Part shown: piece after piece, positions 43,729-55,472 of the stretch
How positions within the stretch are numbered: position 1 is the first letter of the stretch
Layout of the letters: each line of letters starts with the position of its first letter
From: Fonsecaea monophora
Taxonomy: Eukaryota; Ascomycota; Eurotiomycetes; Chaetothyriales; Herpotrichiellaceae
Reading direction: 5' to 3'
Assembly (NCBI RefSeq): GCF_001642475.1
Contig: NW_019173977.1
Span: 62,001-126,000, forward strand
Length of the DNA stretch: 64,000 bases
Translations under genes and position numbers: made by a program
Notes under the pieces: generated by a model
What the model was told of the DNA's origin: nothing
Database searches by the model: none
Seen by the model: only the letters and a program-made list of their open reading frames with translations

Positions 43729-43778
43729 ATCAACCCCTACCAAACTCCAAAACTCTACCAAAACCACCACCAAAAATC

Positions 43779-44930
43779 ATGGCCCAAGTCCAAGGCCAGT
43801 GCGACCCGCGCTTCGCAAAGCTCAAGGACCTGGTCGAGCAGCGGATCGCGAGCGGCGAGGAACTCGGGGCCTCGCTGACCCTCAACGTCGGGGGCAAGAC
43901 GATCGTCGACATCTGGGGCGGCTGGGCCGACGAAGCGAAAACGAAACCCTGGCAGGCCGACACCATCACCAACGTGTGGTCGTCGACCAAGACGATCGCG
44001 ACGTTTGCGTGTCTCCTCGCGCACGAGCGCGGCCTGCTCAACGTCGACGACCCCGTCGCCAAGTACTGGCCCGAGTTTGCGGCCAATGGCAAGGAAAAGA
44101 TCCTCGTCCGCCACCTCATGTCGCACACGTCTGGCCTGTCCGGGTGGCAGGACAAAATGACCGTCGAGGACGTCTGGGACGTCCCCAAGGCGACGGCGCG
44201 GTTGGCGGCGCAAGCACCCCTGTGGGAGCCCGGCACTGCCAGCGGGTACCACGCCACCACCATGGGCCATCTCCTCGGCGAGGTCATCCGCCGCTCGACG
44301 GGCAAGCCCATGAAGCAGTTCGTGGCCGAGGAGATTGCGGCGCCGCTGGGCGCGGACCTGCAGATCGGCGCGCTGGAGAAGGACTGGCCGCGCATCGCGC
44401 CCGTCATCCCGCCGCCGCCCTTGCCCCTTGACTTCTCCAAGATGGACCCCAACTCACCCGCCGTCAAGACCTTCGCCAACCCGCCGACCGACGCCCTGAT
44501 TTCGCTGAGGCCTGAGTGGCGCGCCGCCGACATGTCAGCCGTCAACGGGCACACCAACGCGCGGGCCCTCAACCGCGTGCTCTCGGCGATCCCCAACGGC
44601 GGCTCCGTCGACGGCATCAAGCTCCTCTCCCCGGAGACCATCGAGCTGATCTTCCGCGAGCAGTCCAACGGCACCGACCTGGTCATCGGCATGCCCCTCC
44701 GTTTCGGCATCGGCTACGGCCTGGGTGGCGGCGCCACGGCCCAGACTCTTCCATTCATGCCGACAGAAAAGACTTGCTTCTGGGGCGGCTGGGGCGGCAG
44801 CTTGGAAATCATGGACTGCCACCGCAACGTCACCTTTACCTATGTCATGAACAAGATGGGGCCCGGCATCATGGCCAACGACAACTCCAAGCAGTATGTC
44901 GAACTGGTGTGGAAGATCCTGAACGAGTAA
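43779..44930 (+). CDS. Class C beta-lactamase-like serine hydrolase / esterase
   Basis: A single exon of 383 residues. Serine hydrolase of the penicillin-binding/beta-lactamase fold; fungal members are usually esterases or acyltransferases (EstB or LovD style) rather than antibiotic-degrading enzymes. Seen: nucleophile motif SSTK (Ser68-Lys71) after TNVW; VRHLMSHTSGLSGW; the tyrosine motif GYHATTMGHLLGEV (Tyr157); and WGGWGGS near residue 335 where true class C enzymes have KTG. The WGG form is typical of EstB-like esterases. The start MAQVQGQ was chosen because the upstream part of the frame is repeat-rich leader. No signal peptide, so cytosolic. Third codon positions are very strongly G/C (open frames even on the opposite strand), unlike many neighbours. 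Confidence 0.92.
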   Translation: MAQVQGQCDPRFAKLKDLVEQRIASGEELGASLTLNVGGKTIVDIWGGWADEAKTKPWQADTITNVWSSTKTIATFACLLAHERGLLNVDDPVAKYWPEFAANGKEKILVRHLMSHTSGLSGWQDKMTVEDVWDVPKATARLAAQAPLWEPGTASGYHATTMGHLLGEVIRRSTGKPMKQFVAEEIAAPLGADLQIGALEKDWPRIAPVIPPPPLPLDFSKMDPNSPAVKTFANPPTDALISLRPEWRAADMSAVNGHTNARALNRVLSAIPNGGSVDGIKLLSPETIELIFREQSNGTDLVIGMPLRFGIGYGLGGGATAQTLPFMPTEKTCFWGGWGGSLEIMDCHRNVTFTYVMNKMGPGIMANDNSKQYVELVWKILNE

Positions 44931-46391
44931 AGGTCACGTTGACGTGGATGAACGGGGTGAAAGAAAAGACGAGAGCCAGCGGACCAAAGCTGGGGGGCAA
45001 AGTCATCGTGTACCTATGATAGAACTCTCTCCCCTCCATCTAGTAGGGAGGTAGTCAACCTCCCAATGGGCCACTCATCTGATAGAGCACTGGTTGTTAT
45101 TTCCCCTTTCTTCCACGCCAGTAAATGATCAAATGCCGTGACAAAGCAGAGTAGGGCGGCTCTTGACCCTCAAAATAAACCCGCAGGATCCCTGGGCCAT
45201 TGACGGCGCTCCATATGCTCCTCTTACCTCGACAACAGGTCGCGCTGCAGGATTAAACGAGATCATTATTGGCCCCATTATAGTCATGTCGGGGGAATAT
45301 CAGGCCGCGGGCTCTTGGGACGAGGTCAGGTAGCCATTCTAGCGGGATCGACGGCTCCGACTGAAACATTCAACTGACAGGAAAGCGGGTATACACGATG
45401 AGATGAAACTAGCGCGAGAACCCTGGAGCTGCTTTGGAGATTTTGTCTCAAATGTGACTAGGTAACCTGGAAATGGGTATCAAAAAAGCTCGACACCAAG
45501 ATGTAACCGCCCTGTGCGAAGTATGCTGGCATGCACCCTATGTATGCAAGAGATGAAATGAGGTCTGTGAAAGCACAAGTTCATATCATGCCTCGTATAG
45601 TGAAGTACAGCAGAGCCGGTATCAAACGAGACACTGCAAAATGTGCGAACAAAGCGCCGTAGGACAGATTCTCTTCTCCGTAATGCGGCCGCCAATATGT
45701 GCTGGCTAATTGCGGGTTGGACATAATACCCTATGCTTAGGGTCGTATCAACTGCCAATCTGAAAATCCCCTGCGAATCATCATCTGTAGGCAACCGTTG
45801 TAGCAGTTGGACCTACTGTATCAGGCGGCAGAGGTCAATGGATCAGGGGATGGTTGTGTTTGCGCGTTGGTGAACTTCTGTTCAAAACGATCTTTAACAG
45901 GCTTTTGGTCCTTGTCCAGTCACCTCCTCTTTGTGCAGTTCTTCATCTTTGAGCTTTGCTGGTAACACTTCGTCCGTCTTCGCGAAGGAAAGCGGTAGTT
46001 TTGAATGTTACAGGGACCGCCCGGATATAAACGGTAGCCTTATTGGCACCAGCGCAGGTGCAACTTTGGGTTCCCGAAAGAAGCAACGCATTCAACGTGT
46101 CGGCGCGCGTAGAGGCGGTCGAGGAGGACTTGAACACAACACAAACTCTCGTGTCGAGGCAGAGGCGATGAGTGGACTTTGGCTGCCCATCATATGTAAA
46201 CTGGACAGGGAGTTGCTGGAGCAGGTCACTCCGGGCTTGATCAGCGCAGGTGGTATCGGCAATATAGCGAAGATCACCCACGAGCCAGCCTCACGTGGTA
46301 GTCGTCGATTCGTATCGCGTCAGTAGACCGAGCAAAGCGCAATATCCCATCAAGTAGCACTCTTAAATGAGCGGACAACCGGTTCCCCTTC
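44931..46391. other. 1.5 kb convergent spacer
   Basis: Between converging genes. One 131-codon plus-strand frame (45931-46326) shows no known domain and overlaps open minus frames. No repeat or RNA gene seen. Confidence 0.5.
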
Positions 46392-48432
46392 TCAGGTGGT
46401 AATGGAAGTGCGCCTTGCGGGTGCCTGCTGCAATCGAGCAGCTACTTTCCTCAAACTGCGTTCCTGGAGAGTCTTGGAATAGAGGAATCCTGCCATATGG
46501 TTGTGTAGGTCTTCGTAAGTCGTAAAGCCAAAATGGTGGCAGATATTAAGCGCTCGAGGTATGAAGAATTGCTCCGCTGGATGACCATCGGCCGACCAGC
46601 AACCCGTGAGCAAACCCCACAAGACAAATCTGGCTTGCATTTCGACAAAGGGATCGAGCTGAGCGGCAGCATTCAGTGGAATACAATCTTCCGTCCAACC
46701 AACCGCAGGGCACCAAAATTTCAGGGCGTACTCCATCGCCGCCTGTAGTCGCTGCACATTAGTTTTTGCGGTCTGAAAGCCAATCAAGGTACATGCGTGA
46801 GTCATGAGGATCAACAGGCACACTCTGACACATTCTGTGCACTTGCACATCAGGTCCATGGCCCCAATGTTGCGATCAGGGGCAATGGCGAGAAGACCCC
46901 GAAGTACTGCTCGGGCCTTGCGGCACAACCATTCTGCGTCGTAACACACTGCTAGGGGGGACAACCACACGACCTTCGCTATCTCGATGCAATCAACCAA
47001 GTCTGAAACGATGCGGCCGAGATTCCATGGAAAAGCACCCATCTTCAAAGCGTGGACAAATTGAGAACCCATCCGTATGTCGAGGGTCGCTGCGAGATCG
47101 GCGATGGCGTCGGTGATGCCCATAGAACTATTAGGGGCGCGGGCCACCATCATCGAACCCGGGTTGGGATAGCCAAAATACTTTAGATTCTGTGCCTCAC
47201 GCCGAAGAATCGCCATCCGTTCAGGGAGCATGGGGCCGGGGTCAAATGTGCTTGGTAAGACGGGACGTTTGGCCGTAGATAGGGCAAGCTGATTGTCCAC
47301 GTGAGCAGCGGTCTCCGAAATCCACCGATCAAGAAGTTGGCTTGGATCTAGTAGATGTAATAGCTTCCCAACAATGTGGAGGTGTTTGCGGACATCGTCG
47401 TACCGCCCATACTGCATCTCGTTGACGCAGAGGAAGAGAATGTCCAGTATGGTTTGTTTGTCGACGTCTCCTGATCTCGAGCACCGAATCAATTCCTTCC
47501 GGAGATAGTGCGAGGCTGTCGCGCGAACCACTTGGGGGTCGTCGGCTGTGGGTGACATGTCAAAGACATGCTTCATCCGAGCAAGCATGGCTGCCATCAA
47601 GGAATACAGGTGATGCTCCTTGTAGACACTTCGCTGAACGACCGCTCCAATAGGGAATTGGCTGATGGTGGACCGCACATGTTGGGGCAAAAACGCCAGT
47701 TTGTAGTTGTTGCCGGAGTAGGAATAGATTTGTAGGGTGTATTGGAGGACGACGTGGATTCGAGGGGTGATTCGGACGGGAGTACTCCTGAAAGGATCAA
47801 TACAGTCGTACGAGTTGAAGTTCGCCCTGTAGACTGGGGACGACAGCTCCAGCGCTCCTTCATCCTCAAAGTGATGTTCATCGATATCAAACACCGAATC
47901 GCTGTCGCCCGCTAGCATTTGCACAGAGAGTGCTTTACGAGGCAATGCCGGTGCGATAGGTGGCAGTTCAGCCGATGGCGTGTCGATCATAGGCGAAAAG
48001 ATTTGGCGAACGGGCGTGGCATCCTGCGAGGGTGACGCCGCTGTTAGCTCCTCGTTGGGCGACGACACTGGGGAGGATTCATCGCTGCTGGAGCTAAAAT
48101 TCATTGTCAGCTTGTGGCAAGTGTGACTCGTGTTGAAGTGATTGCTCGAACATCCCAATCCAGAGAGGAGGACAACTGGGAAAAACTCACCCTTGTCCGG
48201 TCTCTTTCCGGTGCCACCCATCTAGGGCGATACGGCGGGCTGAAGAACAATTGGAGCGAGCAGAAGTGATCTTCTGAGCCTCAACCTTGCGACTCCGGAA
48301 ATGCTGAGCATGGCGATTGATCTGTTTGGCGATGGCGCCATCGCTTTTGGACAGAGACTTGGACTTGGGGTTCTTGTTGACAAAGAGGAAAACTTGACCT
48401 TCAGTGCGATCTGATCCGCGCGGCTTCTTCAT
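46392..48432 (-). CDS. Full-length 'FVNK' transcription-factor-like protein (Fungal_trans_2 type)
   Basis: Exons 48432-48191 and 48093-46392 give 647 residues. The 97-nt intron has GTGAGT donor, GCTGACAA branch site and TAG acceptor, with phase 2. The N-terminal box QVFLFVNKNPKSKSLSKS and basic patch NRHAQHFRSRK are those of the Zn-cluster-less family described for the 27.7 kb gene. A Ser/Pro-rich acidic linker follows (about 80-150). The helical domain then runs to the end (SVYKEHHLYSLMAAMLARM; ASHYLRKELIRCSRSGD; LDILFLCVNEMQYGRYDD; KRPVLPSTFDPGPMLPER; CHHFGFTTYEDLHNHMAGF), which fits a Fungal_trans_2/DUF3468-like region. No DNA-binding zinc cluster is present, so direct DNA binding is uncertain; a nuclear regulatory role is inferred from family. 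The ATG at 48432 starts MKKPRGSDRTEG. Confidence 0.85.
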
Positions 48433-49230
48433 GGTCGATGCAATATTCAGAGACGCTCATGCTAGGCCAGGGGGGGTTGACACGGCGGCACTCAGGTTAC
48501 AAGGCTGGTGCGCCGCTTGGAAGAAATTGCCGGCCGCCTTTTGCGATAGAAGAATACCAAATCACTTTCGATTAATGGAAAGATGGTAGGGGGGCAAACA
48601 ACGACGGTTCTGCTTGATGATGGTGATTTATATTATTGCAAAAATCCGAGAGTCAGAGACAGGATTGAAATTGTGAAATTCCGGGGTCGCTCAAGATGGT
48701 CACTAAAAGGCCCCAGTCTGCTGGGCCAAGAGTGAATCGGAAGGATGGGAGGAAGGAAGGGAGGAATAAGAACGAGGGAGAGGGGCGTTCAGTCGGTCAA
48801 CAGGGTTTTTAGTCAGTTGGATGGCAAAAGACGACGATGATCATCAAAGAGTAAGGGGAGAAAAAATCAACCTAGGCATTAAAAGAAGAAGCCGGCGAGT
48901 GGGAACCCAGCAGGAGTAGCGGGTATAGGATGAGGAGAGATGCGAGTAGCTGCTCCGTTGCTATACGAGGAGAAGTATCTTAGTAGTAGTTGGTGAAGGC
49001 GAAGGTGGAATAAGAGGACAGCGTGAAGGGATGAAGGGGTGAAGGGGTGAGAAAGATGATGCTGATGGTCATGCACGCACCAGAGCCAAAGGCCCATCAC
49101 GTCAGGTTGTCAAGTCTCGCTGAGTTGTTGACTCCGAGGCAGGGCGCCAGGGACTCAGACTCGGGGCAGGTAAAGGATGAGACTTGAGAGAAAAGAGGGG
49201 GAAAAGGCTAAGTGATTGCCACTCTAGCTC

Positions 49231-49262
49231 CTACTAGGTACAAGTAGGTAACTACCTAGTAG
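49231..49262. repeat. Perfect 10-bp inverted repeat (hairpin)
   Basis: CTACTAGGTA (49231-49240) is followed after 12 bases by its exact reverse complement TACCTAGTAG (49253-49262). The loop itself contains GTAGGTA, so alternative pairings exist. It lies alone in the gene-poor stretch. Confidence 0.9.
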
Positions 49263-52200
49263 GCACTTAAGTAACAGTACCACCTGGCCCTAGGCTTGCA
49301 CCACCTATAGCTAGTACCCCTAAGTTTACCGGGCCGCCTGGGCCACCTCCATCCCTGAGAAGTATCTCCGGAGATACCTGAGTAGGTAAGAAGGCATACT
49401 CCTAAAGGCGCCTAGGGTCACGGCAACCCCATGTCTTTGACCAGGCTTTAACTGGTTGCCTTTCTACCTGTTATGTATAGGGTAGTTGCCTAGTGTACTT
49501 GCAGGTTATGTACCTACTCGGTAGATTTGGTTTGGCAAGGGTTTGGCCATAGTTTTGCTAGCTTCCATGCGACACAGTGTAAGCGAGCCACCTCAAAACC
49601 TATCTACCCTTCTTCCTATCTTCCCATGCCTCCACTCCCCCCCGTACCTTACCTATAACCTACTCGGTTCAGTACCTAACTGTTTCCTGCTATCCTCTCT
49701 CCACCCCTCCCCCGGCGCACTTGATCACCCAAAATTAAAACACAAAACCTTGTACGATGCCGAGAGATGCATGCTGATGACCAACCACACGACAGCAAAT
49801 GCCCATCAAAAAGTGGAGGATTGACCCGGCTTTGGAAGATGAGAAACAAATGTCTGGTTAGGTCCTTTGTCAGACGGGGCTCCTCAAACTAACAGTACAA
49901 AAGGTACCAGGGCATGCAGGGTCATAGGAAACAACCTTGGAAGTCTCAACGGCAATGGATAAGAGGTGGGGGAATCCTGCCTGCCTGCGCCCTACTCAAG
50001 TGCGTTGCCTGCGGGGGAAAATGCTAGTCATAATATCATTAAAGAAAAGCCGCGTTTCCTTTCGGCTTCGTCTTTGATCCCTGCCAGCCTGATTTCCCAT
50101 GCACCTTTTCATGCTGACTACCGCGTACAGCCCGCACGGCTGCTATCCATGACTTGGCTGGATATTGAGCCTGCGTTTAACTCTCGACCAAGAGCTCGTA
50201 TTTGTCGTTTTGTCCCGACCCTGACTAACCTCCCAAAGTTGTCACCCGCTGGTTGGCCATTACCTCAGAACTCACCTCATTCGACCGTCCAATACATCTC
50301 CCAGGACGCTCGAGAGTTCCCGATCAGCGAGCTCATAATCGATTACCACTCCTTCCTAGCCTCACCTGGCAAGTATTGAGGAGATGAAATTTGACCAGAG
50401 ACAACAGCAAAAATTACCGAGAGGCCCCGCGAGAGTTAATCAGTCTTTGTGCATATCGCCTTCCCGGAAAAGACCAACGAGCACGATCTTTGGGCTCCAT
50501 TGCTCCTGGTTCTTCTTTGTTGTTTGTCATCAACGACCCCCGATCTCGGGCTGCGTATCGGGTGATAAAAGCCGGAGGACATGTCATTCTGCACACTTGC
50601 AGAGATACCAAGACTATCATTGGAGAAGGATAAGAGTGCACAACCTGGAGATGGCCAGCTGTCGATCGGCAGTGTGGAGCACCTCTTAACATTCTCAACT
50701 GGCAACGACATTCAAGCCAGAAGCCCTTCGCCCGATATGGCTACAAGCTGCGAAGGTCATCGTGGTTGGATCTTACCCGGTCAGCATCCATGTCGGTGAA
50801 AATCTGGTATTTGGCATTCGCCACTGGGAAGACTGATGGTATCCAGTGAGCATTGTGTACTCGGTAAGTATCAAAGAGCACTCACCCCCCCCTGACGATG
50901 CATGTACTCGTGGGTCAGAGCCCCTAGGATGGAATAAATTGGGAACACCCACGTCACGATCAGAAACCCGTTGGTGCCGTCAGAGCTAATACCATCCAAA
51001 CCGCCATCACCAGCCGTCATGCTCACAAGGCTTATAAACCACAGCCTTGTAGTGGCCGACTTTGCCGGTTTGCCCCATACGCTATGTTTGTGCAAGACAT
51101 GTCAATGCCATGCAGTGCTGATCTGCCGACTTAACCTAATTCTAATATTGCAAAAGTTCGCTGTTGTTTATGTTGAAGGCTTGCCCACATGCGATAGAAA
51201 CACTCACTTGCCCTATCAGAGCTCGACCCCGGGCAACAGGAAATAATACAGGTGAAGGTCTCCTCGTCGGATTAATACTAACGTCATAGCGTGTGTCACT
51301 CTCGACGCGAGACATAAGGTGACATACGAGTAACGACAAAACTCAGAAGGCCGAAAGCACGGACCGCGAAGGTCATTCATTGATTTGGGGCTTCAGGAGT
51401 AGTGGATGGAGAGGATTTTCGACAGTAGTTTGATGAAAACATGTCAGGGACAGACTACTTGTAAGCGAATAAGCGCCCATACGAAGGAAGTATCCAAGCA
51501 TCCGCTTCAGGCGTGCCATGATCCATGGCTCCAGGGTGCATGGACCATGCTGGTCCCTTTGCCGTGAACCGATCAGCGCTGGCACAACTGGCTGGTACTG
51601 GGCTGGGGTCGGCGGTGGCATGACTTTTGTCTGTCTGACAAAACTCCTAGGATCTAGGATCTAGGGATCTGCGTATTCCCTCTAACGAGTAATATCCGCT
51701 CCTCGAACCGCCTTTTCGAGAGCGGTTTGTTTAATGTTTCATTCCTTGGAGCCGCCAGCGACGGCGGCGAATCTCATTCCCCCTGGACGCTGGACACGGG
51801 CCAGCCACCCAAGAAACAAATCAGCGAATCAAGCGTTGTCGTCCTCTTTCGTGACTTGGACAAGCCTGACATGGACAAGCGTCGCGCATAGCGAATAGCT
51901 CCTCACGGGTCAGGGACCATGGCCCTTGGGACATATGCAGCTGCGTGGCTGCATGGCCACCTTGGGCTTAACCGAAGACGGTATTCGGTGGTCGTAACCT
52001 GGATGGACCTCTGCAAAGTCGGGCCGCGTTGTCGCATCTTTTGACTTTGTGGAGTTTTCGTATGCAGTTACGAGGTACACTGGGTACTTTCACGGGTTCT
52101 TGAGACTTGTAATCGAGATTCCTCCACGAGTACTCGGTGCTCGGTACGAGGCGGCGGGAAAATGCACGGATGATCCGTGGGCGTGGGCGTGGGTATGGTC

Positions 52201-54629
52201 ATGGTCAAGGCCAGTAGCATCTTTTTCCCCTTCTGAAATCTTCCAGCATTGACTGACTAACTGACTGACGGATTGACGGGTTGCAGTTCTATTCTATTCC
52301 ATTATATTTAGTGATCCATAGTCCCATGCTCCATGCTTCCCAGTTTTGGTAACGGACAAAGAGGTACAAGTACACGGTACGAGTGCTTGTAAGCAAAGCT
52401 TTGCGGAGCTCGGGTTTTCCGTGTGTGCACAAGTAGAGGCTCCTTAGCTCCTCAAAACCAAGAACAAAAGCCAGGCTGGAGCCTGATCTCTCTGGAGCCT
52501 TGCAAGCGAGAGTGTGAGTGTGAGAGCGAAACGCGCACAGCAGCTAAGTTTGCCACGAAAAAAAGGCGCACGGGGGTGGTTGGTCATTTGTGCTAAATGC
52601 TCGTACTGCACTTGAGAAATCTCATTGTGCATGCGCGTGGACCTTCGTTGATGGTATGAATGATTCATGTGTCAGACTCAGCGGGACGTACATGGACTTG
52701 TGGAAGCTCCTACTCCTATCCCTCCAGGGGCCAGGGGACCCATCCACCTCCGACGGTCGGGCCGGTACGCGGTGACGCACGGTCGGAAAGGATCAACTCG
52801 TCGTCCGCTCGTAATAACAAACAGCTAGATATAGACAGGCCCAAGGCCGACGTCCTAGTCCTGCCTGGACAAGTAAGTGGGTAGGTGGGTGTGGTGCGTG
52901 AGCATCTCTACTCGTAGGCGTGAGGACTAATCAACGCGCATCGGTTTGAAGTCTCTCTCTTGCCCTGCTTGTTACGTATCTGCAAAGCGACAGGGGACTT
53001 CGATACAATCCGCGACGTGGCGTGTTAGTCCTCAAGAAGCCTGATCGCTGTCGGAGTCATGATGTTTGTAAGCCTTGCAGCTCACGGGGCCTTCTGTAGA
53101 CCTAGCGTGATCGCTCATATGGTGAGATATCCCTTTTCAGGGGCTTGTGGACCCACGGCTCAATCGACCGATGCAGATGGTGAAGTATCTCCTCGTAGGC
53201 AGGCTCTTCCACTTGGTAGTTCCTCAAATGCCGTTGATCATCCGTGATGTGCTTTATCAGAGTGCATTGGACATTTGGATTTTGAGGTTTGGGCAGTTAG
53301 ATACTCCACATGTCAGGGCACGGCATAAACCAGACAGTATACTCCATGCAGATCGACAAGGTTGCATTGATTTTTTCGCCACTCCACGTTGTGACTTGAG
53401 AACGAAGGCTCACGGCTGGACGAATGAGGCGGGATGGCGGCATTGAAGTCCGAGTAAGTCGCTTCCCGGGTGCCATTGGCATATCAGGTTTCGAGCACTT
53501 CGCTGCTTCCTGGCGTATGCTTATCATTGTACCTTGGTCAACCTGAGCCTGCTGCACACGGTCAATGGTTTGCGATGCGCACGTACAATGGGCAACTTCT
53601 GGATAAACTCGGACGCGGATGCAGTGCAGCAACGGTAACTCGTTTGCTCGTTGATCAGACTGAGACTACAAGCAATATCAAGCAACAAGTTCCAAGCGGG
53701 CAGGTATAGGGAGTCTGATTTGCGCATGTCTGAGCTCACGCCCTGACCTACCTTACCATCCTGGGCAGAATGTTCGAGCAGGCAGCCTCATCAGGTCCAC
53801 CATGTAAGACGGAGGTGCAACACTGCTCAGCAAGTCCAATGAAGCTGATCGAAGTCATGAAAAGAGGACGAACGCTGGGGTCGACGCTGGCTGAGACTTA
53901 TTTGTCATAGAGGTTCGACACTATGCTATCACGTCAATGGACAGTCACGAGTACAGTGAGAAAGGATCGTGCTCCTTTTAACCTGCCATGCAACCACCCA
54001 TGGGGCTTCTGAAGTGAGGAAGCTGTCGAGTTTGTTCCGGTCTCGATGCCTACCTGTCAAAGAGCCATGATAGAGGTTGCGTTGCTATCGCAAGGCGAGA
54101 GACCAAGGCTCGCGTCGAATGAAGATCTTTTCAAGGCATCCGGGGATAGACACTTTGCCAATGGTGTCGATTCTACACGCAACTGGTGATCGAGGAATAC
54201 AGCATTCTCATGGTGGAATCCGAATGTTTGCGTCGAGAGAAGCCTGGAGAAAATCCGAAGACACCTGGCGAGACGAGGAGTGGCATAACATGACTGCGTG
54301 GTGGTGGTGATATTGGTGGTTGGAGAGATGTTGAGGGCTGGAAATCCATCCTAAAGCGTCTTTTCGCGCGCACGTGATATATCGCTGCAAGTGTGATCTC
54401 TAGGCTGAGAATGAGTGACGCGAGCGCCAGCCTGAATGCGACAGAAGGGCAGGGAAAGTGGCGGCTTCTGAGCGGGAAAGTTGTCATCCAGGCAGGCGTT
54501 GGTTTATTACGATTGGTGCTCGTCTACAAAGTGCTTGACAATTTGACGGACGATGGCCTAGTGAGTGACAGATCTCGTTCAACAGTGGAGGCAGAAGCGC
54601 ATCTGAACCCTCTCTTGCTACGTTACGAA

Positions 54630-54640
54630 GTACCGAGTAC
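54630..54640. repeat. Dispersed motif GTACCGAGTAC, copy 4
   Basis: Exact 11-mer about 350 bases beyond the atg8 stop codon. Confidence 0.8.
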
Positions 54641-54987
54641 AGACTCGCGAAATGATCACATCGTGACGGAACGGGGAGGAAAAGATACTTGAATTGTTCA
54701 GTGACCAAGCATGAATACAAATCAATAAAGGGCCTTCAAAACCTCCCCGTTTGTCGCAAACAGTTCGCGTCTCTCGTTCCTGCTTGCCGTCCACGGTTGA
54801 ATCACACCTCTGTGTCTCTGGTAAATTCCCCGTTGTGTAGTCTCTCTTCTGCAGGCTTGAATCAAGTGTCCAAACGCCAGGGTGTACCTCAGATGATGTC
54901 CATCAGTCAAATCAATACACTTTGTGACTCCGGTAGCGACATGTCAATACGTGACTTTCGCGTCGTCGGTCTCGAGGGCGGGGAGTT

Positions 54988-55472
54988 TCACAAGTCGCCG
55001 AAGGTGTTTTCGCCAGAGTATCTGGATATTTGTCAGCAACGTCATGATATGAGGCTCTGCGCCGCGTTTAGTCAGGACATACGTGATGTATAGGAAACCA
55101 TCCTCATCCTTGTGCTCGTCGTAGATGCTGCTCATGAGGGCATGAGTAGGTGGGAGGACTTCGTCGACGAAAATAAAAATGGCCTTCTCTGGGCTGAGCT
55201 TGATGCGCTTGCGAATAACATAGACGAATTGGCCGACGGTCAGATCTGCGGGGACGAGGTACTTCTTCTTGTCGATGGTAGCGATGTCAGATTTCTCGAC
55301 CTTTTCGCAGATAACCTGTGGACGATGTTGTCAGTCAAAAGAGGCTCAGAGACTGGCATCTGAAGGACAAGACTGAACATACCGGGATGCGGTCGGCGTA
55401 CTTCTGCCGAATGCGTTCGGCTTCTGCCTTGCGCTTCTCGAAAGGATGCTCGTCCTTAAACTTGGAACGCAT
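54988..55472 (-). CDS. atg8: Autophagy ubiquitin-like protein Atg8
   Basis: Exons 55472-55383, 55315-55083 and 55021-54988 give 118 residues. Introns of 67 nt (GTATGT...CAG) and 61 nt (GTATGT...CAG) sit at phases 0 and 2. Atg8 is conjugated to phosphatidylethanolamine on the phagophore and recruits cargo receptors. The protein begins [20 protein letters not shown], has the ubiquitin-like core ([20 protein letters not shown]) and ends [11 protein letters not shown]. Atg4 removes the last two residues to expose Gly116, so maturation is normal. One unusual residue: PPTHALM where fungal Atg8 usually has PPTAALM. A long leader upstream (to about 55960) has TGAG repeats. ATG29 lies 7 kb away on the same strand. 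Confidence 0.99.

Larger units (their letters stand above)
40669..43778. other. 3.1 kb gene-poor spacer
   Basis: No domain-like frame. Purine-rich tract at about 42403-42462, TACC/GGTA simple sequence with a 7-bp inverted repeat (GCAGGTA 42596-42602 / TACCTGC 42605-42611), and the 5' leader of the following gene with CTGT units (43501-43542) and CAGCA units (43703-43728). Confidence 0.6.
48433..54987. other. 6.6 kb gene-poor stretch
   Basis: The longest gene-free interval. Contents: a perfect 10-bp inverted repeat (49231-49262), GGTA/TACC-rich simple sequence (49220-49530), CTAGGAT units near 51645-51667, GTACCGAGTAC exact at 54630-54640 and one-mismatch copies near 50857, 52130 and 52137. 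A minus-strand fragment at 50871-51095 has a protein-like hydrophobic segment followed by a GTGAGT donor but no identifiable partner exons. A 137-codon frame at 49966-50379 shows no domain. No transposase or reverse-transcriptase motif was seen. Confidence 0.55.

Noticed and set aside
43646..44431. A 261-codon plus-strand frame overlapping the esterase
   Set aside because: Arg/Pro/Gly-rich shadow frame of the real gene.
43730..44710. A 326-codon open frame on the minus strand
   Set aside because: It is the exact antisense of the beta-lactamase-like gene; open only because third positions of that gene are G/C. Low-complexity translation without domain.
49966..50379. 137-codon plus-strand frame in the gene-poor stretch
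   Set aside because: No domain-like sequence, no splice context and no matching neighbours; random open frame is the simplest reading.
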